This document shows positions 1 through 9,795 of a stretch of 64,000 nt of DNA, piece by piece. Under the pieces are notes generated by a model. The model did no database searches. It was not told the origin of the DNA and saw only the letters and a program-made list of their open reading frames with translations. This DNA comes from Tritrichomonas musculus (lineage: Eukaryota; Parabasalia; Tritrichomonadida; Tritrichomonadidae): contig JAPFFF010000009.1 of the NCBI GenBank assembly GCA_039105265.1, forward strand, positions 1,116,001-1,180,000, given 5' to 3'. Made by a program: the position numbers and the translations under genes. Within the stretch, counting starts at the first letter, position 1. Each line of letters starts with the position of its first letter.

Positions 1-322
1 GATCTTTTTTATTTTCAGAAATCGATTTCGAAAAATTGCGAGAAAAGGCAAAATGTGGAATTTCGATTTTCAATTGGCTTCCTAGTGCGGCTAGGCATAA
101 TGATTTTGGCTTGATTACTCTTAATTGAGTGAGCATATGTAATTGGTCAATAAAACATTCAATTATATTCACTTTTTACTTGATTTCAATTAAAACAAGA
201 TTTTATTATATTTTGGTATAACAAGCAATATTAATACTAAATAAAAACATTTTTATTCAATAAGTTATTTTTCAATAGAGAAAAAAATTTTTTTCTTAAA
301 AAGTTTTGGCTCAGTTTTATAA

Positions 323-1672
323 ATGAGTGCCACATTTGAGGCTGAAGACCTTGAGCTTAAGAAGAAGAAAATACAAGAAGCCGAAGAACTCAAAAAAGAT
401 TATCAAAACAAAATCAAAAGGGCTAAAAAAGATATTGAAGCAATGCAAATCATGAAACAGATGTTACCAAGCGCCTTGGAAGACAAGAAGCGCGAAGAAG
501 AAGAACTTCTTTCTCAAATTCGCGATTTAGAAGCTCAAAAACAAGCTTTACAAAATAATGGCGAATTAGAAGGCATGAAACAAAATGATGAACTTCAGAA
601 GAATTTATCAAATCTTGAAAATGTTCTCGCTGACAATGTGGAAAAACTAGAAATGCACCAAAATCTTCAAGACAGCCTTGAATTTAAACTTGATAAAGCT
701 AAACAATGCGATTCCGAAATTACAGATAAAATCAATAAATATGAATCACTTGAGACCAAATTTGACAAGTATCAAATGCGGATCCCAAAAATTGCCCCTA
801 TTGCCTTATATTTAAACGATTTGGAAGATCGATTACAATTACATAAACAAAGCATAGTTGATTCAAAGAATCTTATTCAAGCTCATGAATCAAGTATTGA
901 GCATTATGAAGAAAAAAATTCTGTTTCACAATCAAAGCTATCTCGAAAGCAAGCTAAATTAGATGATATAACTGATAAAACGCGAATCAATGAATTTCAA
1001 CGAGAACGTTTAAAAACTGAATATATGAATTTGACCTCTGAATTGAGCCGATTGCAAACAGAGACTGATAAAGTCAAGTCTCAATTTCAAGCTCAATTAA
1101 ATAATTATAAAACAGAAGATGAGCTAATTTATTCAGAAATCAATCTTTTTAAAGATAAATTAAACGAATTAGACAAAAAAATAAAAAATTTCCCTGAAGA
1201 CTCAAAAATTGAGATCAATAATAATAAAGTAATGGTAAATAAGAAGAAACAACTTGCACAGCAAATACAGAAAAAGATAAATGATAGTCTTTATGAGATT
1301 TCAAATCGTCAAAACCAATCACCTGAAGTAATGCAGCTTTCGAAATCACTTGAAAAACATTGGAAAGAGCATCAAATATTAGAGGATTCAACAAATAAAC
1401 AGGAAATTCATTTACACAATCTTCAAGATCTCCTTGAAAGAAAAAAAGAATCGATTGAAGAAGTTAGCCACATGATTCATTTTCTAGAATCTCAAGGGAA
1501 AAAAATATCAACCGGATTGAAAGGTTTAGATCTTCTTTATGAAACAGCCCTAACAGAAAATCGTAAATTTGATGCATACAATAGAAAGTTGACACGTGAA
1601 TTAGAAATTTATGAAGCAGAGCATCGGCAATTCACTCGAGAATTAGATGAATTAAATTCAAAAAACAGTTAA
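323..1672 (+). CDS. Coiled-coil protein, function unknown
   Basis: A 449-residue protein that is almost entirely charged, heptad-rich helix (long runs of E, K, L, Q and N). It has no signal peptide, membrane segment or globular domain that I recognise. The only breaks in the coiled coil are around residues 155-170, where a Pro/Ile-rich stretch (RIPKIAPIALYLNDL) may form a hinge, and in the tail after about residue 400. The ATG follows a short AT-rich leader containing TCAGTTTTATAA, and an initiator-like TCA so close to the ATG would fit trichomonad promoters (known for Trichomonas vaginalis). A cytoskeletal, kinetochore or tethering role is possible but unsupported. The intact frame and host-like codon use make it a real gene. 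Confidence 0.8.
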   Translation: MSATFEAEDLELKKKKIQEAEELKKDYQNKIKRAKKDIEAMQIMKQMLPSALEDKKREEEELLSQIRDLEAQKQALQNNGELEGMKQNDELQKNLSNLENVLADNVEKLEMHQNLQDSLEFKLDKAKQCDSEITDKINKYESLETKFDKYQMRIPKIAPIALYLNDLEDRLQLHKQSIVDSKNLIQAHESSIEHYEEKNSVSQSKLSRKQAKLDDITDKTRINEFQRERLKTEYMNLTSELSRLQTETDKVKSQFQAQLNNYKTEDELIYSEINLFKDKLNELDKKIKNFPEDSKIEINNNKVMVNKKKQLAQQIQKKINDSLYEISNRQNQSPEVMQLSKSLEKHWKEHQILEDSTNKQEIHLHNLQDLLERKKESIEEVSHMIHFLESQGKKISTGLKGLDLLYETALTENRKFDAYNRKLTRELEIYEAEHRQFTRELDELNSKNS

Positions 1673-2326
1673 AGCAAATTTTTTATTTGCTTATTTATTT
1701 TGTTTTTATATAAAGAAATTAAAATTTATTTTATTATTGATTCACCGAATATCATCCTTTTTCTTTGCATTTTTTATTTTATTTAGCTTCAACATATTCA
1801 TGCAAAAATGGGCAAAGAAATAAATATCTAAGCATTTATACATATTTAATGAATTTCAATATATGGATAATCATCACTAGCTTGTGAAAATATATATTTT
1901 CTCAATGCGCAAGATATTCCATTTGATAAATGATATTTTTATTATCGTTGTGGTGCTGAAAATTGATATGATATCTTGAAAAAAAATTGAATATTTTCAA
2001 ACCCTTTGTAAAAGATTTCCCATTTTTTGAATGGCAAAATTTTTTCAATAATTATTGATAGTAATTTTAGTAAATCCTAGTTATTATGCTTATTTGAATA
2101 AAAAAATCTTTTTTTAATAGATTCTATAAAATTTTGTTTATAGGTCAATTATATAAATTCTCCAATACGATCATAAAATTTTCATTTTTAATGCATCTCT
2201 CAGAAATAAATTTCAATAAGCTTATCAATATTTGAATAATTTACTATTATCATAACTTATGATTCATAACGATAGCAAACTTTTTCTGAAAAGAGTATTA
2301 GTAAAAGTGACATTTGATCCTTAAAT
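1673..2326. other. Intergenic, no feature seen
   Basis: AT-rich spacer between the coiled-coil gene and the Rab gene. I see no reading frame, RNA gene or clear repeat. The last 50 bases must hold the Rab promoter. Confidence 0.5.
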
Positions 2327-2926
2327 ATGATTCTAACATCGAATGTACGGGAAGCTAAACTGGTAATGTTAGGTTCCACAACAGTCGGAAAGTCCTCTAT
2401 TGTTACACGTTTAACACGTGACACTTTCAATCCTGAATCTATTTCGACAATTGGAGCCGCTTTTCTATCGAAGTCAGTTCAAGTTGGAGATATCACAATG
2501 AAACTACAAATATGGGATACTGGTGGCTCAGAACGTTATAGAGCTATGGCACCAATGTATTTTCAGAACGCCGAAGCAGCAATTATTGTTTATGATATTA
2601 CAGCAAAAGAATCTTTTAAAGACGTTGATTATTGGCTTAAAGATCTTCGAGAAAAAGGACCAGAGAATATTATTATAGCTCTTGCAGGAAACAAATGCGA
2701 CCTACCACAACGAAACGTTAACACTGAAACAGCTCGTGAATACGCCACGAAAAACAACATTCCACTTTTTAAAGAAACTTCAGCTTTAGATGGTACAAAT
2801 ATTTTAAGCTTGTTCACAGATGTTGCGCAATTCATTTTGAATGGCGTGCCTCAAGCGACACCAGATCAAATAAAAGTAAATTCAAATTCGGAACCGGAAG
2901 GGAAATCTTCAAAATGCTGCAAATAA
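2327..2926 (+). CDS. Rab5-like small GTPase
   Basis: A 199-residue Ras-superfamily GTPase that should act as a membrane-anchored switch in vesicle traffic. Visible motifs are the P-loop GSTTVGKS (residues 16-23), the switch I threonine in STIGAAF (T41), G3 WDTGGSE (63-69), NKCD (122-125), ETSAL (150-154) and a C-terminal CCK that fits double geranylgeranylation. The stretch after G3 (RYRAMAPMYFQNAEAAIIVYD) closely resembles Rab5. The odd point is G3: Rab5 has AGQE there, while this protein has GGSE, so the glutamine that positions the catalytic water is serine. Intrinsic hydrolysis should be weak. Rab5 family is likely; the exact orthologue is not assignable. Confidence 0.92.
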   Translation: MILTSNVREAKLVMLGSTTVGKSSIVTRLTRDTFNPESISTIGAAFLSKSVQVGDITMKLQIWDTGGSERYRAMAPMYFQNAEAAIIVYDITAKESFKDVDYWLKDLREKGPENIIIALAGNKCDLPQRNVNTETAREYATKNNIPLFKETSALDGTNILSLFTDVAQFILNGVPQATPDQIKVNSNSEPEGKSSKCCK

Positions 2927-3373
2927 ACGTTTATCTATTTTTTTTTCAATTATCACATAATTTGCATTTTTTATTTCTATTTCCTCTTAATTAGATTTTA
3001 TAAACATCTCATTTATAATTGCAAATATGGATATTTTTTTTTATATACTTTTTATTTTTATTTTTTTTTTTTTTTTACTGTGAAAATTCGAATGGGTAAA
3101 TCAGAAAACATTTCAAATTTTGAAGCATTATTCACAAAATTTCTCATGATTTGAATAAGGTTCACCATAAATTCGCCGTTATTCTATATTTTCAATTAGA
3201 ATTTGATATCCTATTCAATCTTTTAATAATACAATCAACATTCTATGAAAAAGAAAGAACAAAAAAAAAAACAGAATATAACTTTATACTATATGAAGAT
3301 AAATGTTTTCAATATTTTTAAAATATGATGAATTTTAGTTAACGCGTCACTCAAAATAATTATTTAAATAGTT
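2927..3373. other. Intergenic with poly-T tracts
   Basis: Spacer between the convergent Rab and BRO1 genes. It holds a T-rich tract near 3046-3076 and an A-rich tract near 3262. No gene seen. Confidence 0.5.
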
Positions 3374-5119
3374 TTAAGACATAAGTTTTGATTCAATAGT
3401 AGCAAAGTTTGCTGTTATATCAGTATAACATTTAATTCCATTATCAAATCCTTCTGACACTCTCTCAAGTTCAGCATTGAAATTCTGAATAGTAATTTGG
3501 GAAAGTTGATTAACTTGAGCATAAATATCGTCAATTTGAAGTGTCAAGTTTTGTAGTTGAGCATAGGTATCATCATAAATTTTCGAGAAATACTGATTTG
3601 CTGAAATAACTTGATTGAGATCTGGTGAATTAATTCCTTGAACTGCTTGCTGAGAAGATACATGGAATGATTCTTGAAGTTGCAGAAGTTGAGCTTGTAT
3701 TGGATCTAAATAGGCAATTTGTGATGCCATATTTTGTACAACTGATTTTGCTTTTGCAAGCGTTGTTTCATAGTGAAGATCAGATTCAGCTGCCCTGTCT
3801 ATATATGCTTGCATATCATTGAAGTTTTGTTGAAGTTCTGGGTGCCTAGCACCGGCTCTGCCTCTGAACAATACTGCAAGTTTGTTTTGCTCTTCACGAC
3901 AAAGTGTACGTTTTGAATATAATGTAGAGGTCTTTTGATCAATTTCACTCACTTTTTCAGAAGGATATAATGAGCGAATTTGAGCTATCTTATTAAAAGC
4001 ACCAGAAACTTGCTGATTTATTGTATTAATTCTTGTTTGCAATTGGGATGATGCAACTTGAGATACGCTAGCATCAAAAGAAATTGGCTGTGCACTAGGT
4101 TCCCAAACAAATTCTTTGATAGGATCTAACTTTTTAAGAAGAGGAACTTCAACCTCTTTTGGAATAGTTTGATGGTAAAGCCTGCTATTCTCGCCTTTAA
4201 GGTATTCAACTGAAGCTTCGAGTTGCTGTTTTAATGGCTCTAATAAAGTTTGTAATGGTGATGGGGTTGGTGGTGCTGATTTCTTTTTAGCTGGTTTAGG
4301 AGGCTTGGGGCAAAGTTCAATGCCTTGCGTTCCATATGCTATTGCAAACCCATATTTCTTATCAACAGAAACATTAGCTATCGTTTCATTTTTATATCCT
4401 TCAAACATTTTTGCATAAGCAAATACTTTAAAGTATACTGAAAGATCATCCTGAGAAGGTTCAAGCTTTTGAAGTCGGTCTGAATAATAATTTGAAATCT
4501 GGCCTTGCAATACACCAGATGCATTTTTAAACATTGTTGTTCTCAAGATGGCAAAGCTCCAGAATGCATCGATATATTTTGGAATTACCTGAATTAATGA
4601 GCTGCTAAGTACAGGTTGAAAACTATCTTGGTAAAGAGTAGATAATTTTTCATAAATTGCTTTGCATGGCTTAAGACAGTCAATTACGGCTTGAATATCG
4701 CTTAATGCCCTAATTGAAATACGTGTTATACATTTTAAGAGACCAATTACTGTATTGAATCCAAAGAAGACAAGATCAGCGTTAACCAAGTTAAAAACAG
4801 TAGATTTCCATCTGAATTGAAGATTCATTCCATGGTTAGTAGTATCTAAGTGCTGTGTTAATCCGGGCAATAAAGTAAAGTAATCGACATACAAATGAAC
4901 ATTGCTGGATGTTAGCTCCTTTAAGCATCTCATACCCTCACGCAATTCGTCTAGTCGAGTGCAAAGACTACTATATTCATCAGAAATTGGAACTCTTAAA
5001 GAGTTTGTAACATAAGTTAAAATTGCTGTGCCAACATTAAAACGAGATGTTTCAAGAAGAGGAATTTCAACATCAGGAAGCTTTGGAAGTTCAACTTTAA
5101 TTGGTTCTGGTTGTGCCAT
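3374..5119 (-). CDS. BRO1-domain protein (ALIX/Bro1/PalA-like)
   Basis: A 581-residue protein whose N-terminal half has the layout of a BRO1 domain, the ESCRT-III-binding module of ALIX and Bro1. It opens with a short strand (VEIPLLETSRF) followed by long helices, and ends with the family's signature stretch NSRLYHQTIPKEVEVPLLKK (about residues 308-327), equivalent to the 'NDFIYHDRVP' segment of ALIX. Residues from about 345 to the end are helical and coiled-coil, like the V-domain arms. There is a short Pro/Lys-rich insert (KPPKPAKKKSAPPTPSP) near residue 275, but no long proline tail. It probably acts at endosomes in multivesicular-body sorting. The family call comes from motif memory, not alignment. 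Confidence 0.75.
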   Translation of the reverse strand: MAQPEPIKVELPKLPDVEIPLLETSRFNVGTAILTYVTNSLRVPISDEYSSLCTRLDELREGMRCLKELTSSNVHLYVDYFTLLPGLTQHLDTTNHGMNLQFRWKSTVFNLVNADLVFFGFNTVIGLLKCITRISIRALSDIQAVIDCLKPCKAIYEKLSTLYQDSFQPVLSSSLIQVIPKYIDAFWSFAILRTTMFKNASGVLQGQISNYYSDRLQKLEPSQDDLSVYFKVFAYAKMFEGYKNETIANVSVDKKYGFAIAYGTQGIELCPKPPKPAKKKSAPPTPSPLQTLLEPLKQQLEASVEYLKGENSRLYHQTIPKEVEVPLLKKLDPIKEFVWEPSAQPISFDASVSQVASSQLQTRINTINQQVSGAFNKIAQIRSLYPSEKVSEIDQKTSTLYSKRTLCREEQNKLAVLFRGRAGARHPELQQNFNDMQAYIDRAAESDLHYETTLAKAKSVVQNMASQIAYLDPIQAQLLQLQESFHVSSQQAVQGINSPDLNQVISANQYFSKIYDDTYAQLQNLTLQIDDIYAQVNQLSQITIQNFNAELERVSEGFDNGIKCYTDITANFATIESKLMS

Positions 5120-5182
5120 TAATCAAAAATTTTGAAAATTAATGTCATCACTGTTTTTTATATCACAACTCATAAATTGCCC

Positions 5183-5798
5183 TATAGTAAGACGATAAAC
5201 GAGTAAACATCAGAAAAACCGGTCTACATCATCAACTTTTTCATAAAATCGCACTCAAATATTTCATAAAGATGTTCAAAATTGAATGAAAAATGATATT
5301 GAAAAGGCTCTCAAATATAACTCAAATATCTTTTTAAAAAGTTCAAAAAAATTTTTAAAATTTTATAATGTCTATAGTTTGACGATAAACCGGTCGACAT
5401 CACGAAAAACTGGTCGACATCATCAACTTTTTCATTAAACTCATAGAAATACTCGGAATACTTTTCTATGATTCTTATTCAAAAACCGGTAGACATTATA
5501 AAATTTTAAAAATTTTTTAGAACTTTTTAAAAAGATATTTGAGTTATATTTGAGAGCCTTTTCAATATCATTTTTCATTCAATTTTGAACATCTTTATGA
5601 AATATTTGAGTGCGATCTTATGAAAAAGTTTAAAATGTCGACCGGTTTTTCTGATGTTTACTCGTTTGTCGTCTTACTATACCGGTTTTTGAATAAGCAT
5701 CATAGAAAAGTATTCAGAGTATTTCTATGAGTTTAATGAAAAAGTTGATGATGTCGACCAGTTTTTCGTGATGTCGGCCGGTTTATCGTCAAACTATT
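5183..5798. mobile_element. Tc1/mariner-type MITE carrying a nested inverted copy of itself
   Basis: The outer element runs 5185-5796. Its ends are inverted repeats starting TAGTAAGACGATAAAC on the left and, read inward, TAGTTTGACGATAAAC on the right. A full-length second copy in inverse orientation lies at 5375-5679, with TA at 5373-5374 and 5680-5681. Removing the insert and one TA leaves 305 bp, exactly the length of the intact copy at 29543-29847, and restores that copy's sequence at the junction (GTC-TA-CCGG). TA target duplication and the lack of any gene mark a non-autonomous mariner-class element. The right outer flank reads TT, so one TA has probably mutated. Confidence 0.9.
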
Positions 5799-5804
5799 TT
5801 TATA

Positions 5805-5945
5805 TTTTTTTTTTTTCAAGGGTAGACTAACATGATTTTTTTTTCTTTCAATATTGAATAAACTCATAGAATATTAATTTCAAAGGAGCTCTTTCGGAAA
5901 AAGTTTAGGTCAAATACAAAAAAAATTTACCTTGAAAGAAAAAAA
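5805..5945. repeat. Dispersed repeat, matched in inverse orientation near 24.9 kb
   Basis: The stretch containing CAATATTGAATAAACTCATAG and the following CTCTTTCGGAAAAAGTTTAG recurs, reverse-complemented and diverged, at about 24875-25000, just upstream of the OSTC gene. The ends (TTTCAAGGGTA and, inverted, TTTCAAGGTAA) look like weak terminal inverted repeats, so this is probably a small MITE. Confidence 0.5.
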
Positions 5946-6125
5946 AAATATTTATGTTAAAAGTTATAACAAAAAACATAATAAAAAACCTTATTAAATG
6001 AAGTAATTATTTAAATAAAAATAATGATAAAATTAAAGAATCATCATAAAATATGATTTATAAATTTATTTATTAGAAATCTTATTATCAGATCAGTAAA
6101 ATTTTAATCAATTTATTTATTTTTC

Positions 6126-6380
6126 GATTTCTATTTGTTGTTATATTGATTTTAAGTTTACATTCATGCATGAATATTTCTCATACAATGAAATGTGTCA
6201 CGAAATAATTTTCATGACATCTTTTTTTACTTTTATTATTAATTTATGAGTTTTTTGATTTCTATTTGTTGTTATATTGATTTTAAGTTTACATTCATGC
6301 ATGAATATTTCTCATTCAATGAAATGTGTCACGAAATAATTTTCATGACATCTTTATTTTACTTTTATTATTAATCTATG
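6126..6380. repeat. Tandem duplication, about 131-bp unit, two copies
   Basis: Two near-identical copies stand head to tail, starting at 6126 and 6257. Both contain GATTTCTATTTGTTGTTATA and CATTCATGCATGAATATTTC. Only a few bases differ, so the duplication is recent. Confidence 0.85.
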
Positions 6381-6582
6381 AATTGTTCGATTATTTTTAA
6401 TGCTTTATTCCATATAATTATTAATCTTTACCTAGAAATTCCTCATTCATTGAATAATTTTGAACAATAATTTGAATAATTCTATTTCTTTTTTTATTAT
6501 TATTTTTTACTTTCTTTCTTGTTCTTTTTTACTGTTTTTTCTTTTACACTTAAACGTTCATCTGAAATGGATCCTCATGTCC

Positions 6583-6625
6583 GTTATGATACCCTTTCAA
6601 ATTTTCTTTTTTTGAATTGCGGGGA
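6583..6625. repeat. Left arm of a distant inverted repeat (partner 9526-9568)
   Basis: About 40 bases (ATACCCTTTCAAATTTTCTT ... GAATTGCGGGGATT) are matched with a few differences by the reverse complement of 9526-9568. The two arms enclose the 6691-7355 and 7617-9021 elements. They may be the ends of one larger element or two separate copies. No target duplication was found. Confidence 0.4.
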
Positions 6626-6690
6626 TTTATATGTCAAGAGATAAAAACTCTGAATAATTTGAATAAAAATAATTTTCCTCAGAAAAAAAA

Positions 6691-7355
6691 AATCTCTCAA
6701 ATGGTCCACTTTTTGAACTTTGTTCCTTTAAATTTCTCCAAAAATTCCTTTTGGTCGGATACTCTCAAAAAGTTAAAAAATTGAATTAAAAAAGATAAAA
6801 TTATAAAAAAATTAAAATTTTTATTAAATTTATAAGATATCACTGATTTGGAGACCTGCTTTATCTTGATCTCGATCAAAATATAATAAATATGTCTCAC
6901 TTTGCCACCTTCCGTTGCAATTGATTTTTCAGAGAAATCGTTAGATTCTTGAGTTGCGTTATTTTGGTTGTAATTTGGCGGTTGTTGAAAAGGCGGTTGG
7001 TAATAATTCATTGGAAATTGCGGTTGTTGTACAGGAAAATTATTGTTTATCGTTTGATTTTGGAATTGAAAGTTAAAAAAATTGGTTGGCTGATTTGAAT
7101 AAGTCGAAACGCCAATTTCATTATTTTGAGGATGTTGAAATACAGGATTTGTATTTTGAAGTGCATTGTAATTTCGTCCAAACATAGCTTTAAATTTTTG
7201 AAAATCAATAAATGGTTCAAGATTTTTATTGAAAAAGTCATTTTTCAGATCAGGATTGATTCAATTTTTTAACTTTTTGAGAGTATCCGACCAAAAAGGA
7301 ATTTTTGGAGAAATTTTAAAAGGAACGTTCAAAAAGTGGACACATTTGAGAGATT
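6691..7355. mobile_element. 665-bp element with ~95-bp terminal inverted repeats and a captured coding fragment
   Basis: The arms 6691-6790 and 7258-7355 are near-perfect inverted repeats. Both read inward as AATCTCTCAAATG, then ACTTTTTGAAC, then TTTGGTCGGATACTCTCAAA. Between them lies unique DNA with protein-like composition (see the separate entry). No transposase is present, so it is non-autonomous. A target duplication is not clear. The layout resembles a Pack-MULE, in which a MULE's ends surround a piece of host gene. Confidence 0.7.
6697..7185 (-). pseudogene. Asn/Gln/Pro-rich coding fragment inside the inverted-repeat element
   Basis: The frame reads MFGRNYNALQNTNPVFQ and continues through a low-complexity stretch rich in N, Q, P, F and Y to about 6900. 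Its last third is translated inverted-repeat arm and is not protein-like. The same frame stays open upstream of the ATG to about 7253 (INPDLKNDFFNKNLEPFIDF), so the ATG is internal and the piece looks like a fragment of a longer host protein that has lost both ends. Such N/Q-rich tracts occur in trichomonad regulatory and RNA-binding proteins, but I cannot name the source gene. Confidence 0.45.
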
Positions 7356-7370
7356 TGCACATTCCTCTCC

Positions 7371-7403
7371 GCACTTTTTGAGAGCTTCGCTCTCAAAAAG
7401 TGC
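7371..7403. repeat. Perfect 15-bp-stem hairpin
   Basis: GCACTTTTTGAGAGC, loop TTC, then GCTCTCAAAAAGTGC: a perfect 33-base stem-loop 16 bases beyond the 6691-7355 element. Its stem shares CTTTTTGAGAG with the arms of that element, so it is probably a relic of another copy's terminal repeat folded back on itself. Confidence 0.75.
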
Positions 7404-7616
7404 TCCGAGGAATTTCCAAAATTCTTTGAATATTTAGAAAAAGTGAATCTTTTTTTTTCTCACAATTCTTATAGATGGTTACATTTTGTGTACGTTTAGA
7501 ATTAAAATCATCAATTATTTTTAAAAAATCAAAGCCTCTCTTTATTTTTGCGAAAATTCCTCTGGAATATAATATCAGCATATATAGCTTTATTGTTTGT
7601 ACATATTAGTTTGTTA

Positions 7617-9021
7617 AGAGGTACGGGCGTATAAAAAAAAATTATTTCTTTTTGATATTTAATATTTTAATTTTACATATATATACAATTAATTTTGTAT
7701 TATACATTGTTGAATTTTGTTCCACCGATTCAGCTATAAAATCAATTTTATTTTTCAAAAAATTTGAATGGTTTATATATATTTCTCACAAATTTATTTT
7801 GTAACTTAATGCTGAATTCAAGGAAGTTCAATAATTAATATAGTGATTAATTTCGTTATATAACCGTATAAAATATGAATATATCTATATTTACCTCAAA
7901 TCACAATTTTTACGAGATTTATACTCATCTAGACTTGTTATTTTGAGAATCGATATCAAAAACGTCACTTTTTTGCATCTGATACTCGATTATCAGTTTA
8001 AAAATCTGATATCGAGATTATCGATTATCAAGATATCAGATATGAAATGTGATATAAAAATAATTGTAAACTTGATATCAATTACCGAGATCTCGAGATC
8101 TCAAACTGATTTATCTTTTTTTATAATTGGTATTTGTGATTTTCTAATATTTAAAAATAAATAATATAATGCATTGATGTTTATTCTAAGATTAAAATCG
8201 AAAAATACATTCTTTTTTATGAAATATTTGTGAATGAAATACGATCATATATTTATCAAAAAGTTTAATTGAAAATTCTGATATCAAAAGCTGAGAAACA
8301 AAATTCTCGATCTCTGAAATCGATCTCGAGAATCTGTGCATATTTATGTATCGATATCAAAAAGTCAATCAATTATCGATCTCGAGAATCGGAGAATAAC
8401 AAGTCTATACTCATCTTATTATTGGATTAATACAAAAATTATTTTAAATGATATATTTAAAAACTTTCAAAATAACTATCTGCTTTTATGACAATATGAT
8501 AAATGATATTAGTTTTCTTCATCATTTTTGATGAGATTTATAATTGAATGGTTTATTTTTTAACGTACGAAAAAACAATTCAAATAAAAAGAGTGAATCC
8601 TAGCTGAATTGGTGGAGCACTTTTTTGATTTTTTTTGATATATCATCAAGCGTCAAATGATACAATAAATGAACATGTTTTTGAAAATTAAACATTAATA
8701 TATATTAAATTATTGGTGATATAGATTTTTTTTGGTATTTTTCATTAATCATTTGAGTTATGGCTTATGAAATGCAATTAAATATAAACAACTAATAATA
8801 ATAAATATGAATTGATGCTTCATTCCTACATAATACAAATAGGATAAGAATTATGATCATTTTAAAATATAATATCATCTCCTTCAATTCAGTTGAAAAT
8901 TCCAATTGGTTGGCATAAATAAAATGATATACACTGCTAAAACAATAATCAGTAATATGAAATGATAAAATCAAGTTTGAGTATTCAAAAAGTTTGATGT
9001 GAAGTGAGCACCCGTACCTCT
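7617..9021. mobile_element. 1405-bp non-autonomous element, 8-bp target duplication (hAT-like)
   Basis: The ends are 13-bp inverted repeats, AGAGGTACGGGCG on the left and CACCCGTACCTCT on the right (one mismatch). They are flanked by a perfect 8-bp direct repeat GTTTGTTA (7609-7616 and 9022-9029). Eight-base duplications with short inverted repeats fit hAT-class transposition. No transposase frame remains; the interior is AT-rich and contains another element at 7930-8407. The superfamily call rests only on duplication length. Confidence 0.8.
7930..8407. mobile_element. 478-bp MITE nested in the 1405-bp element
   Basis: Perfect 13-bp terminal inverted repeats, TAGACTTGTTATT and AATAACAAGTCTA, are flanked by an 8-bp direct repeat TACTCATC (7922-7929 and 8408-8415). 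The interior is unusually full of GATATC, CGAT and CTCGAG-type short palindromes. No gene. It inserted after its host element, so it is the younger of the two. Confidence 0.85.
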
Positions 9022-9029
9022 GTTTGTTA

Positions 9030-9795
9030 CAGCAGCCGAATATTTTTTTAATTAATTTCAGATATCTTCTTGTGATTTAGAGATAAAGCAATGATTCCTT
9101 ATGCAAATATTCGTATTTGAAAGAAAAATCGTATTTTTGCTTTATTATTCACCAAATCAAAAGATTATATTATATTAGGAATATTTACTCATTTGAGTAA
9201 AAAAATTCGTTTGTTGCTTAAACTAATGCTTTTATTTTTGTTTGTTTGAGATGTATGATGAGTAATTTAGTACTTTTGCTGGTGGAGTGACTTTCCTCTC
9301 ACCAGATAATGTTGAATAATTCAGCTTTTCCTGGTGAGGCAGCTGTAAAACGAAAAGTGGATAAGAAAATAAGTAATAGTAAAGTTATTACAATTAAAGG
9401 TAGATCAGCGATCTTTTTCCCAAATGAAATAATAGTCACAATAAAGATATGAAAAAAGAGTACTTTTTAAAATTGACTACATTTAGAAAAAGTTGGTATA
9501 TCAGTGTACGTTTATTTTTTACTAATCCCCGCAATTCTAAAAAAGGAAAATCTGACAGGGTATTGAGAAAAATCTTCTAAACATTCTAATTTGCATTTAT
9601 TTTTTATTGTTTTTTATTTTATAGAGCTTAGTTTTTATAACTGCCAAAAAAAACTGTTTGTATTCAGCATGGTCCCCGCCATTTAATATTTTCATAATTC
9701 ATTTTATTGAATATTTTTCATAAATTGATATCACTTTGTGGCGCTATTAACTTCTTTTATATATATATGCATAATTCACTTCATTTTATATAAGT
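9030..9795. other. Gene-free stretch before the transposase remnant
   Basis: It holds a hairpin (CCTCTCACCAG at about 9294 pairing with CTGGTGAGG at about 9330) and the right arm of the 6583/9526 inverted repeat. I could not find terminal repeats for the transposase that follows. Confidence 0.4.
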
